Positions 6,663 through 12,749 of a DNA stretch of 12,749 bases are shown here, piece by piece (the first letter of the stretch is position 1; each line of letters starts with the position of its first letter). Below the pieces are notes generated by a model. It searched no databases. It had not been told where the DNA came from and saw only the letters and a program-made list of their open reading frames with translations. Source of the DNA: Chloroflexota bacterium (GTDB taxonomy: Bacteria; Chloroflexota; Anaerolineae; Aggregatilineales; Phototrophicaceae); NCBI GenBank assembly GCA_026706395.1, contig JAPOYU010000155.1, forward strand, positions 1-12,749. The letters are read 5' to 3'. The position numbers and the translations under genes were made by a program.

Positions 6663-8090
6663 TTGGCGCGCCGCCTGCTCATCCCCCTGATTATCCTGCA
6701 AGCCCTCACCCATCTATTCTGGCTGACGACCTCGGTTCATTCGGGCCAGGTGGCGATCCCCTGGCTGATGAACAATGGCATGCGTCTCTTCGACGACATC
6801 CTGGAGCAGCACGCCCCCGGCAGTTCATTGCTTGGCGCGGCGGCGCAGCAACTGCTGCCATTCGATCCGGCGCACTTAATAAGGCTGCTGAACACGGTCT
6901 TGGTCGTCGCGTTCACCCTGCTGATCTATCTGCTGGCGAAACGGCTGGCGAACTCGGCAGCGGCGGGCATCCTGGCGGCGCTGGTCTGGGCTTGGTGGGA
7001 GCCGGTCTACGGAAACGTCATGCTCTATTTCGACAGCTTGCTGGCGCTGTGCCTATCAGCTGCCATGCTTGTATACTTCGCCGATTCCGAGCGACCTTCG
7101 CCGCGTCGGGTCATCATGATCGGGCTGCTGATGGGCGCGGCGACTTTGTTCAAGCAGCAGGCCTGGCTGGCGCTTGGCGTCATGCTGCTGTGGCTGATTT
7201 TGGTCGAGCGCCGCCGGGAAAGCGCGCCTGTCTTCGTCGGGGCGGCGCTGCTTCTGCCGCTGCTGCAGTGGATCTGGCTTTTGGCGCAGGGTTCGCTGTC
7301 AAGCTACATCTACTGGAACTGGACCTTTAATCTCAGCGGCTTAATGGACGGCGCGCCGCTCGACGGCGACCTGGTCCGCAAGCTCTTGCTGGGCAACTTG
7401 CTGGTCTTCCCCTTCGCTCTGCTCGCTTGGCGCGAAGCGCGACGACAGACACTGCTGGTATTGATCTGGCTGGCTAGCCTGAGCGTGCTGTATCCTCGCT
7501 TCGGCGAGATCCACGCGATGGGACATCTGCCGCTCACAGCTGTGATGTCCGGCGTCGTCTTGGCCAAGGTCGGCCCGACGCTCAAAAACTGGCGCAGCCG
7601 GGACATGACAAATGTAATGCTGGCGGGCCTGGCATTCGGGATCGGCCTCGGTTGGCTCTGGACCGGCGCAGCGAGCTATCTGCACCTCCCGCTGGGACCC
7701 GGCGCGACGCTCGGATATGACGAGTTTTCGCAGCTGGCGCCTGAGCTCAACGAGCGCAAGACAACCGGCGATACGCTCTTCGTCTTGCCGGAAACCGACA
7801 GCACCCCACAGCTGCATACGCTGACGGACATGCCGCCGCCCGGCGTCTGGGTCAAAGGCTGGCACTGGTATTTCCGCGGGGAAGGCGTACTGAATAGACT
7901 GAAGGAAGAATGGGCTGAGAAAGCGCCGACCTGGATCGTGGTTTTCCCGGATCTGATTCTGAACCGCGAAATCGGCATCGGGGACTTGCTCGCCATCGTC
8001 GCCGAACGCTATCAGTTGGTCGCGGAGGTCGATGGCATCTACGGGCACGGCCCAGCGGAAATCTACACGCTGAAAAACTCCTCCGAATGA
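6663..8090 (+). CDS. GT-C membrane glycosyltransferase (GT39/PMT_2-like)
   Basis: This polytopic membrane protein of about 475 residues has roughly nine transmembrane segments and a C-terminal soluble domain. After the first membrane segment the outer loop reads NGMRLFDDILEQHAPGSSLL. The acidic pair D44/D45 and the H-x-PG element match the first periplasmic loop of GT39/ArnT-like GT-C enzymes, which transfer a sugar from a polyprenyl-phosphate donor to a lipid or protein outside the cytoplasm. FKQQAW after about 160 residues is also common in this group. The TTG at 6663 is preferred because GGAG (6653-6656) lies 6 nt before it; an in-frame TTG at 6657 touches that GGAG. The stop overlaps the next ATG as ATGA (8087-8090), implying coupled translation. 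Donor and acceptor are unknown. Confidence 0.8.
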   Translation: MARRLLIPLIILQALTHLFWLTTSVHSGQVAIPWLMNNGMRLFDDILEQHAPGSSLLGAAAQQLLPFDPAHLIRLLNTVLVVAFTLLIYLLAKRLANSAAAGILAALVWAWWEPVYGNVMLYFDSLLALCLSAAMLVYFADSERPSPRRVIMIGLLMGAATLFKQQAWLALGVMLLWLILVERRRESAPVFVGAALLLPLLQWIWLLAQGSLSSYIYWNWTFNLSGLMDGAPLDGDLVRKLLLGNLLVFPFALLAWREARRQTLLVLIWLASLSVLYPRFGEIHAMGHLPLTAVMSGVVLAKVGPTLKNWRSRDMTNVMLAGLAFGIGLGWLWTGAASYLHLPLGPGATLGYDEFSQLAPELNERKTTGDTLFVLPETDSTPQLHTLTDMPPPGVWVKGWHWYFRGEGVLNRLKEEWAEKAPTWIVVFPDLILNREIGIGDLLAIVAERYQLVAEVDGIYGHGPAEIYTLKNSSE

Positions 8091-9328
8091 CCCGCGAGAT
8101 GATTCAGCTCTCGCCGCGTGGCAAAGTCATCTATCAGTTCTTGAGCCTGACCGTGCTCTTGCTGCCGCTCTACGGGCTCGGCTTCTTGCTTTCTGCCCTG
8201 ATTACCCTGCCCGAGCCTCCGCTTGCAGATGTGATTTCCGCCGCTGCTATTAAGCAATTCACGGCGCGAATGTTCAATCTTCTCTGCCTGACCGGCTTCA
8301 TCAGCGCCGGCTTCATGATGGCCGATGACACGCTGAACGAAGAAGCGATACGCCGGTGGCTGCGCGCCTGGTCCGCCCTGGTCGCGCTCACATTAGCGCT
8401 AAGTCCCTTCGAAATTGAGCTGCTGCTGGATAGCGCCATAGCGATGCTGCTGCTGGTTCTTCTAACCTGGAGCTGGCGCGCTTTCGCCAACTCCAGCTTC
8501 GTCCGCGTCTGGCAAGCAGGCCTGCTGCTAAGCGCGATTTCGCTGCCGGCGGCACAGTTCGCGTCCGGCGGCGCTGCCATAGCGATCAGCGCCTTTCGGG
8601 TTAATGTCGCATTCGCTCTCTGTGCATTGAGCATCGCCTTCTGGCTAAGGCCGCGATACAGCTCAATCGAAAGCGAATCGGCAGAAGAGAGCTTGCGGTT
8701 GGCGGCGGTTCTACTCTGTTTCGGCGGGGGACTGATAAGCCTGGGCCGCTTGGAATTGCCCGAGTTCATCGGGCTGAGCGCGGCGGCGCTGATCGTCCTC
8801 TGCTACCTGATCCTGGCCGGGAACCTGGCGCGCTCCTTGCGTGACCGGGGCGAAGACGCATCGCTCGCGCCACACTGGATCGCGCTGGCGACGCTTTTCT
8901 GGCTGGTCGGGGGCGGTTTGCTTGGCGCGCTCACGATCCAGGACGGCGTCGGCCGGGCAACAGGTCAAACGGATGTCTCGGCGGCGCAAGCCTGGCTGGG
9001 CAACTGGGTCATCGTGAGCATCCTGCTGGCATTCAGCAACGAAACGGCGACCGCCCTGCGCGGGGACAATCGACGCGTGACCGGCTACGTCCCGCTCTGG
9101 TTGATCGCCTTCGGCGCCGGCTTGTCGTTCATCGCGCAGTTATGCCGCGGCGTCGCCCAGTTCATCTTGCGGGAATACGCGCCGGATGCATCCGTCGGCG
9201 AATTGGATCTGCTGCTGCCGATTACCGTCGTCTGGATCATTTGCCTGCTCGCGGCAACAGCGGGAATCGCCGCTTATACCTTGGGATTCTATTTGCGCCG
9301 TCCGGAAATCCATGTTGTCGAGCGCTAG
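8087..9328 (+). CDS. Unrecognised 12-segment integral membrane protein
   Basis: This 413-residue very hydrophobic protein has about twelve transmembrane segments, for example FLSLTVLLLPLYGLGFLLSA, LLLDSAIAMLLLVLLTW, HWIALATLFWLVGGGLLGAL and TVVWIICLLAATAGIAAY. I do not recognise a family. The count of twelve and the stretch PHWIALATLFWLVGGGLLGA recall haem-copper oxidase subunit I/NnrS-like proteins. Histidine is scarce, however, and the paired haem ligands are not visible, so that reading is weak. Conserved-looking polar spots are a membrane-embedded RGVAQF near residue 360 and NETATALRGD near 325. Its ATG overlaps the stop of the upstream glycosyltransferase (ATGA), which points to a shared task, perhaps lipid-linked sugar handling or flipping. 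It ends in a CTAG shared with the convergent gene. Confidence 0.7.
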   Translation: MTREMIQLSPRGKVIYQFLSLTVLLLPLYGLGFLLSALITLPEPPLADVISAAAIKQFTARMFNLLCLTGFISAGFMMADDTLNEEAIRRWLRAWSALVALTLALSPFEIELLLDSAIAMLLLVLLTWSWRAFANSSFVRVWQAGLLLSAISLPAAQFASGGAAIAISAFRVNVAFALCALSIAFWLRPRYSSIESESAEESLRLAAVLLCFGGGLISLGRLELPEFIGLSAAALIVLCYLILAGNLARSLRDRGEDASLAPHWIALATLFWLVGGGLLGALTIQDGVGRATGQTDVSAAQAWLGNWVIVSILLAFSNETATALRGDNRRVTGYVPLWLIAFGAGLSFIAQLCRGVAQFILREYAPDASVGELDLLLPITVVWIICLLAATAGIAAYTLGFYLRRPEIHVVER

Positions 9329-10095
9329 ACGCCTATGCGCCCGCGGATCCAATCTATACGCGGATAACCCGATGCCTCCCACTGACGCAAGGCCGCCTCC
9401 ACATCGTATGGAACAGTCCGCAGTTGAACCTCCAGCGCGCCATCCTTCCATTCCAGCAGCGCCCATTCCGCCAGACCGGGATTGCTGAACGAAAGACCGA
9501 CGCTGCCCGGATTGATCACACGCCAGCCGCCGACCTCACGGTCCATCGCCAGGTGCGTATGCCCGCAAAGCGCCAGCCGACCCTGACGATCGAGCAAGGC
9601 GTCGGCCGCCTCTTCCTCGCTGCTATCGGGCCGCAGGGACATTCCTTCATCGTCGCCGGGGATGGCGTGGACGCCGATGACCATGCCGTAGCCTTCCACC
9701 CGCTGACGAAGCTCTCGGCCCAGAATCGTATTGAGCAGCTGAAAATCGTCCCAGGCCAACTGCGCCATATTCCATTCGTAGATGGCGCTCATGCTTAGGA
9801 TGTTATCGCGATAGGCGGCGTATTCCGCTTCTTCTTGCGGCGGCGACATCGGGAAGCGCTCTCCCGTGACCAGATAGCGGTCGGTGTTGCCGCCGATGAC
9901 TTTGAACTTGTCCTTGCCGAGTTCCTCGCGCAGCGCGCTCAAGCGCCGGATGCATTCGCGCGCCCCTCCACCCAGCGCGGCCAAATCCCCCAAGCACCAG
10001 AGCAAGTCGACGGCGCCAGCGCGCTTCATGTCGTCGAGCGCCGCGTCCAAGGCCGTCAGGTTGCCATGAATGTCGCCGAATACTGCCAGTCTCAT
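9325..10095 (-). CDS. Calcineurin-like metallophosphoesterase (YfcE/Metallophos_2 type)
   Basis: This 256-residue protein has the complete binuclear metal site in order: D8-x-H10 in FGDIHGN, D37 in CLGDLAALG, N70 and D72 in GGNTDR (the family's GNHD with Thr for His), H143 in VIGVHA, and H179/H181 in CGHTH, followed by NPGSVG. This is the YfcE/MJ0936-like group of phosphodiesterases that cut cyclic nucleotides or other phosphodiesters. The missing His in GNxD is usual in this subgroup. The long insert (residues 75-135, EEAEYAAYRDN onward) is typical of larger members. The ATG at 10095 is followed by RLAVFGDIHGN, so the start is firm. It is convergent with the upstream membrane protein and divergent from the next genes. 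Confidence 0.9.
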   Translation of the reverse strand: MRLAVFGDIHGNLTALDAALDDMKRAGAVDLLWCLGDLAALGGGARECIRRLSALREELGKDKFKVIGGNTDRYLVTGERFPMSPPQEEAEYAAYRDNILSMSAIYEWNMAQLAWDDFQLLNTILGRELRQRVEGYGMVIGVHAIPGDDEGMSLRPDSSEEEAADALLDRQGRLALCGHTHLAMDREVGGWRVINPGSVGLSFSNPGLAEWALLEWKDGALEVQLRTVPYDVEAALRQWEASGYPRIDWIRGRIGV

Positions 10096-10200
10096 AAGCC
10101 TACTCGACTCCTCGCCTCAGTGTATGATGATACAGGAGTGTAACATGATCGCATGAACCTCATAGGTTGCAATCTTCGACGGGCGCGCCGGGACCGATTC

Positions 10201-10404
10201 ATGTCACAAACCTTACAACCATCGAACATTCACCGACTCAGCCGGATGTTGAGCTTTGGCGAAAAATGGCGAGCCTTGCTCTGTCACTGGCTCCTGCCGG
10301 CGACTTTCTTCTGCCTGGGATTCCTCGAAGACCTTGGGCTGCGCCTGGAAGCGCCATATCAGGAAAATATGCTGCTGCTAGAGGAGATCACGTTTTATGG
10401 CTGA
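10201..10404 (+). CDS. Possible small membrane protein ahead of the GT-C gene
   Basis: This small ORF has 67 codons from ATG 10201 (GGGA 7 nt upstream), or 83 from ATG 10153. The protein has a polar N-terminus, one hydrophobic segment (ALLCHWLLPATFFCLGFL) and an acidic C-terminus rich in Leu/Glu. Its stop TGA (10402-10404) overlaps the start of the next gene (ATG 10397), the spacing of a translationally coupled pair, and its last codons carry that gene's GAGGAG ribosome-binding site. No family is recognised. It could be a real small partner of the glycosyltransferase or just a leader ORF. The start is uncertain. Confidence 0.4.
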   Translation: MSQTLQPSNIHRLSRMLSFGEKWRALLCHWLLPATFFCLGFLEDLGLRLEAPYQENMLLLEEITFYG

Positions 10405-12292
10405 CGCGACCGAGCGCTGGCGCAGGCTCCGCCCCCTGATAGTCTTTGTCGTCTTTCTGCTCGCCATGAAACTCATCTATTTCGCGGCGATCAGCGATCG
10501 TGAGCCGCCCGCGATAAGCGACGATCCGGAGGGGCTGCGAATCGTTTTCAGCGCCGATCAGTCCGCGCTGCTGGTCCTGGAGCAATGCGTGAGCGGACGC
10601 TGGGAGGTAGAGGGCGTCGCCGACGATATCCGCGTCAATGGCAAGGATTGGAACGCGCCGGCGGCGGGCGAATACCGTCTCTGCAATCGCGAAGATCCCA
10701 CGCCTACCCTCGAGGTCCGCCTTCCGTCGACCGCCATCGCCCATTATCGGCTTGATGTGCCGGTGATATTCGGCGACGGACTGAACGTCGCTCTTGGGAT
10801 CGCTCTGATATTCAGCGCCTTGTATTTCATTGGCGCGACAAACTGGTCCCACCGCAGTCTTCTCGTCCTGGTCGCCGGCGCCCATGCTGGCATGGTTCTT
10901 TACCTAAACCTGGGGACAAATCTAAGCATTGAACACAGCCACCATTGGGGCAACTCGCTTCATACGCTTCCGCTGGCCGACCTGAAACACAATCTTTGGG
11001 AGACTTTTCTTCACCTGCATAACCAGCCGCCGCTCTTCACGGTTTACGGATTGACGCTCGACTTTCTGTTTGGCGAATCTCTTGCAATGGGCATGTACCT
11101 CACTCAGGTTATATGCGGCATACTGATGTGTCTGATGACCTATGTCATGCTTTGGCATTACACTAAAAACAAAAACGTAGCCTTGTTCATCTCCCTGCTT
11201 CTGGCTCTCAATCCAAGCTATTTCCTTTATGAAGCGCTCGGCCTCTATACGATGCTTTCCGCCTTTTTCGTCATGACCGCCGCTTTCTGCCTCACCATGT
11301 ATATGACGAAGCAACGGAACCGCTATCTCTATTGCTTTGTCCTGAGCGTCAATTTGCTCATTCTGGTGCGAAGCGTCTATCACGTTGCGCTCTTGATCCC
11401 GCTCTTGTTGCTCGTTTATATCCTGTGCCAGCGCGACGCCAGGCGAGTCTTGATAGGCAGCCTGCTAATCTGCTTGCTCTCAGTCGGCTGGTTCGGGAAA
11501 AACCTGCTTGTTCATCAGTCGTTTTCCTCTAGCAGCTGGTTGGGCATGAGCCTGTGGAAAGTGGCGCGCTACGATTACGACGCCGACGAATTGGTGGACC
11601 TCTATAAGCAAGATGTCTTGACCGACCGCATGGTTATATGGTGGCCCACATTCGAAGTACCGTCCGTGTACCCCGGCTTCACCCCAATCGATAACGGCGT
11701 TCCAATTCTTTCCGGCGACAATTCCAATAACGCTGTTTATCCACGGCTGACGCAGCACTATCTACAGAATGCTCTGAGTTTGATCCGTCACGATCCCTGG
11801 CGCTATATTCGCGGCGCACTGCGCGCCTATGGCTACTATTCCTGCCCCTCCTCAACCTGGGAAGCGCTCTTCAAAAACTCAGCCGCCCTGCCGGCTAGCT
11901 ACCGCGCCGCGAGCCATCGTCTGATTCACATGCGCGGCGCAGCGGAAGAATTAGCGCGGGTCCTGGGCATGTCCTGGGAAGATTACGGACTATGCTCCAA
12001 CCTTTATTTCATCATCCCCCTGCTGGCTGTGGCTTTGCCGCTTGCGGTCCTGGCCGCATGTCGCATAAGCTGGACTTGCTGGCGCGCGCGAATCCGGCGA
12101 GAGGCGCCGCTCATCTTCATCTGGGGCATCGTCGCTTACACCTCGCTCGCCGGCAACCTCTTTGAAACGCCGGAAAACGCCAGATACAAATTCATGATAG
12201 AAATCCCGCTATTTGTGCTGCTGACGATCATCATCTGGCGCATCGCCATGACTTTGCGCGGACCCTGGCGAGCCTTGCGTTCAATCAACTAG
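10397..12292 (+). CDS. Large GT-C-type membrane glycosyltransferase
   Basis: This 631-residue protein has one N-terminal transmembrane segment (about 13-31), then an ~90-residue outer domain (about 35-125, with WEVEGVADDIRVNGKDW and cysteines in EQCVSG and LCNRE). About ten further membrane segments follow. A periplasmic loop carries WETFLHLHNQPPLFTVYG. The NQPPLF element is the counterpart of the 'kPPL' motif of GT39/ArnT-like enzymes that use polyprenyl-phosphate sugars. A later outer loop (about residues 385-510) is large and polar, and near the end ENARYKFMIEIPLF matches the common C-terminal 'R.r.p..P' region of Chloroflexota and actinobacterial mannosyltransferase-like proteins. The start ATG has GAGGAG about 10 nt upstream. 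The substrate is unknown; cell-surface glycan or glycolipid assembly is likely. Confidence 0.75.
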   Translation: MADATERWRRLRPLIVFVVFLLAMKLIYFAAISDREPPAISDDPEGLRIVFSADQSALLVLEQCVSGRWEVEGVADDIRVNGKDWNAPAAGEYRLCNREDPTPTLEVRLPSTAIAHYRLDVPVIFGDGLNVALGIALIFSALYFIGATNWSHRSLLVLVAGAHAGMVLYLNLGTNLSIEHSHHWGNSLHTLPLADLKHNLWETFLHLHNQPPLFTVYGLTLDFLFGESLAMGMYLTQVICGILMCLMTYVMLWHYTKNKNVALFISLLLALNPSYFLYEALGLYTMLSAFFVMTAAFCLTMYMTKQRNRYLYCFVLSVNLLILVRSVYHVALLIPLLLLVYILCQRDARRVLIGSLLICLLSVGWFGKNLLVHQSFSSSSWLGMSLWKVARYDYDADELVDLYKQDVLTDRMVIWWPTFEVPSVYPGFTPIDNGVPILSGDNSNNAVYPRLTQHYLQNALSLIRHDPWRYIRGALRAYGYYSCPSSTWEALFKNSAALPASYRAASHRLIHMRGAAEELARVLGMSWEDYGLCSNLYFIIPLLAVALPLAVLAACRISWTCWRARIRREAPLIFIWGIVAYTSLAGNLFETPENARYKFMIEIPLFVLLTIIIWRIAMTLRGPWRALRSIN

Positions 12293-12339
12293 AGCATAGC
12301 CGGTTTCGTGCAGGACTACGCTTGCGAACCGCCCTCAAA

Positions 12340-12356
12340 TTGACAAGGCGTTGACA
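12340..12356 (+). repeat. Tandem TTGACA, 11-bp period
   Basis: TTGACA occurs at 12340-12345 and again at 12351-12356, exactly 11 bp apart, or about one helical turn. The second is the -35 box of the promoter below. The first may be a second -35, part of a regulator site, or chance. Confidence 0.5.
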
Positions 12357-12379
12357 GATGTCGCGGGGAGCGTTATGCT
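12351..12379 (+). promoter_or_regulatory. Strong sigma70-type promoter of the polycysteine leader
   Basis: A perfect -35 TTGACA (12351-12356), an optimal 17-bp spacer and a -10 TATGCT (12374-12379) form the best promoter in the window. Transcription would start near 12386, about 20 nt before the leader ORF. An 11-bp direct repeat occupies the spacer and the start site, which suggests regulation by a bound protein. Confidence 0.75.
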
Positions 12380-12389
12380 CGCGGGGAGC
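12361..12389 (+). repeat. 11-bp direct repeat across the -10 region, candidate operator
   Basis: TCGCGGGGAGC is perfectly repeated at 12361-12371 and 12379-12389, 18 bp start to start. One copy lies between the -35 and -10 boxes, the other covers the expected start site. A protein bound here would block RNA polymerase. The binding protein is not known. Confidence 0.55.
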
Positions 12390-12406
12390 AAGTCACAATT
12401 GGAGTT

Positions 12407-12463
12407 ATGATGACCTGCACTTGTTGTTGCTGTTGTCAGACGACGGGAGCTTCGTCCGCCTGA
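12407..12463 (+). CDS. Polycysteine leader peptide (18 codons)
   Basis: ATGATG at 12407-12412 opens an 18-codon ORF: MMTCTCCCCCQTTGASSA, then TGA at 12461-12463. Six of residues 4-10 are Cys (TGC or TGT codons at 12416 and 12422-12436). TTGGAG (12399-12404) is 5 nt before the second ATG, so that is the likelier start. The peptide looks too short and odd to act as a protein. It looks like a regulatory leader whose ribosome stalls when Cys-tRNA is scarce, as in amino-acid attenuators and in the polycysteine ORFs described ahead of sulfur genes in mycobacteria. Codons 12429-12437 can pair with bases just after the stop. It has its own strong promoter and precedes a gene at 12664. Confidence 0.7.
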   Translation: MMTCTCCCCCQTTGASSA

Positions 12464-12472
12464 GATAACAGC
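12429..12472 (+). promoter_or_regulatory. Leader RNA stem pairing the Cys codons with the post-stop region
   Basis: GCTGTTGTC (12429-12437, the last Cys codons) pairs with GATAACAGC (12464-12472) over 9 bp with one G-U. The 26-nt loop contains a smaller stem GACGA (12439-12443) / TCGTC (12452-12456). A translating or stalled ribosome would open this stem, so its state can report translation of the Cys run. Confidence 0.55.
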
Positions 12473-12480
12473 CAAGAGCA

Positions 12481-12580
12481 TCCAAGACTGATTGTCCAAG
12501 TCAACTGGCAAAGGCGCGAGGCGCCGCAAAAGCGGAAGCCGACATGGCGCGCCCCCGAGCAAGTTGACTTTTTTCTTGGA
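12481..12580 (+). terminator. Candidate attenuator: long-range stem followed by a T run
   Basis: AAGTCAACT (12498-12506) pairs perfectly with AGTTGACTT (12562-12570), followed by TTTTCTT. The enclosed 55 nt is GC-rich and folds locally: GGCGC/GCGCC (12513-12525), or CCGC-AAAA-GCGG (12524-12535), or the alternative GGCGCG (12513-12518) / CGCGCC (12548-12553). An outer pair TCCAAG (12481-12486 or 12495-12500) / CTTGGA (12575-12580) competes with the T run. The large loop is unusual for an intrinsic terminator, but the mutually exclusive pairings fit an attenuator. Confidence 0.45.
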
Positions 12581-12588
12581 GCGCCTGC

Positions 12589-12636
12589 CTGACGATCGCA
12601 GCGGAATACGAGGAAAAGCAAGACCGAGCAGGCTAA
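12589..12636 (+). pseudogene. Degenerate in-frame copy of the start of the next gene
   Basis: CTG at 12589 opens LTIAAEYEEKQDRAG followed by TAA (12634-12636). It resembles the first residues of the gene at 12664 (MTITAQYKEK): 6 of 10 residues and 22 of 30 bases agree. It is in the same reading frame exactly 75 bp upstream. It may be a relic of a small tandem duplication. No ribosome-binding site serves it and CTG is a poor start. Confidence 0.35.
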
Positions 12637-12663
12637 CTCATTGTTGGAAGACACAGGGCTGGC

Positions 12664-12749
12664 ATGACAATCACTGCCCAATACAAGGAAAAAACCGCGT
12701 CCGAGATTGACGACCACTCGCGGGATATCGAGCGGCAGATCGGCAATAC
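12664..12749 (+). CDS. Start of an unidentified gene downstream of the polycysteine leader (partial)
   Basis: ATG at 12664, with AGGG 6 nt upstream, opens a frame that runs off the window: MTITAQYKEK, TASEIDDHSRD, IERQIGN. The preceding in-frame stop at 12634 and the lack of other start codons fix the ATG. Only 28 residues are visible, charged and helical, with no recognisable motif. The position behind a cysteine-rich leader predicts a role in sulfur assimilation, sulfur transfer or cysteine synthesis. A helical charged N-terminus like this would suit a sulfite/nitrite reductase, but that is a guess from context. Confidence 0.6.
   Translation, partial: MTITAQYKEKTASEIDDHSRDIERQIGN

Noticed and set aside
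6632..7330. 232-codon plus-strand frame inside the GT-C gene
   Set aside because: Its protein is Ala/Gly/His/Arg-rich shadow sequence in another frame of a gene with clear membrane segments and a GT-C motif.
7341..8048. 235-codon minus-strand frame antisense to the GT-C gene
   Set aside because: Composition is that of an antisense shadow (Arg, Gln, His, Ala); no domain is visible.
8087..9328. Haem-copper oxidase subunit I
   Set aside because: Twelve membrane segments fit, but the histidine ligands of the haem and copper sites are not visible.
10145..10156. Mini-ORF ATG ATC GCA TGA with a good AGGAG
   Set aside because: Three codons with no conserved meaning; the Shine-Dalgarno-like sequence may be chance. 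I considered a Sec readthrough, but TAG follows within three codons.
12492..12710. Basic 72-codon frame from TTG 12492 across the leader region
   Set aside because: It starts inside the attenuator stem without a ribosome-binding site, has biased low-complexity basic composition and overlaps the likely gene start at 12664.

Overview
The window is about 57-60% GC by eye and comes from a bacterium. It holds tetratricopeptide proteins, polytopic GT-C and GT2 glycosyltransferases, a family 5 (peptide-type) ABC solute-binding protein, GTG/TTG starts and pyrimidine-rich 'CCCCCACCCTAAATCCC' intergenic repeats. This mix is what I would expect from an uncultured Chloroflexota (Anaerolineae-like) genome. 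That placement is inference from style; there is no marker gene here.

Layout. 1-555 (-) is the N-terminal part of a solute-binding protein with a signal peptide and its own promoter. 704-1420 (-) is a DPM1-like GT2 glycosyltransferase, divergent from a TIM-barrel sugar-phosphate isomerase/epimerase-like protein (1636-2430, +). 2509-4896 (-) holds, in transcription order, a DUF1330 protein, a HAD phosphatase and a membrane-anchored TPR protein. A hairpin-rich repeat lies between the first two, and a second, shortened copy lies upstream. 5058-5153 (+) is a selenocysteine tRNA with anticodon TCA and an apparent promoter directly upstream. 5278-5782 (-) is an antitoxin/RelE-type toxin pair with a candidate operator, followed by a second TPR gene (5878-6492, -). 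6663-9328 (+) is a GT-C membrane glycosyltransferase translationally coupled by an ATGA overlap to an unrecognised 12-segment membrane protein. A convergent metallophosphoesterase (9325-10095, -) shares the tetranucleotide CTAG with it for both stop codons. 10201-12292 (+) is a possible small membrane protein overlapping a second large GT-C glycosyltransferase.

The most interesting part is the last 450 bases. A strong sigma70-type promoter (TTGACA-N17-TATGCT), embedded in an 11-bp direct repeat, drives an 18-codon ORF with six cysteine codons in seven (C-T-C-C-C-C-C). The second half of the Cys run can pair over 9 bp with RNA just after the stop codon. A second long-range stem followed by a T run lies further downstream, and then a new gene starts at 12664 and runs off the window. 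This has the architecture of a cysteine-responsive leader-peptide attenuator. Polycysteine leader ORFs acting this way are described in mycobacteria; finding one in this genomic context would be new to me. The controlled gene should belong to sulfur/cysteine metabolism, but only 28 codons are visible and I cannot identify it. The tRNA-Sec is the second notable item, because it implies that the organism uses UGA for selenocysteine, although no selenoprotein is evident in the window.
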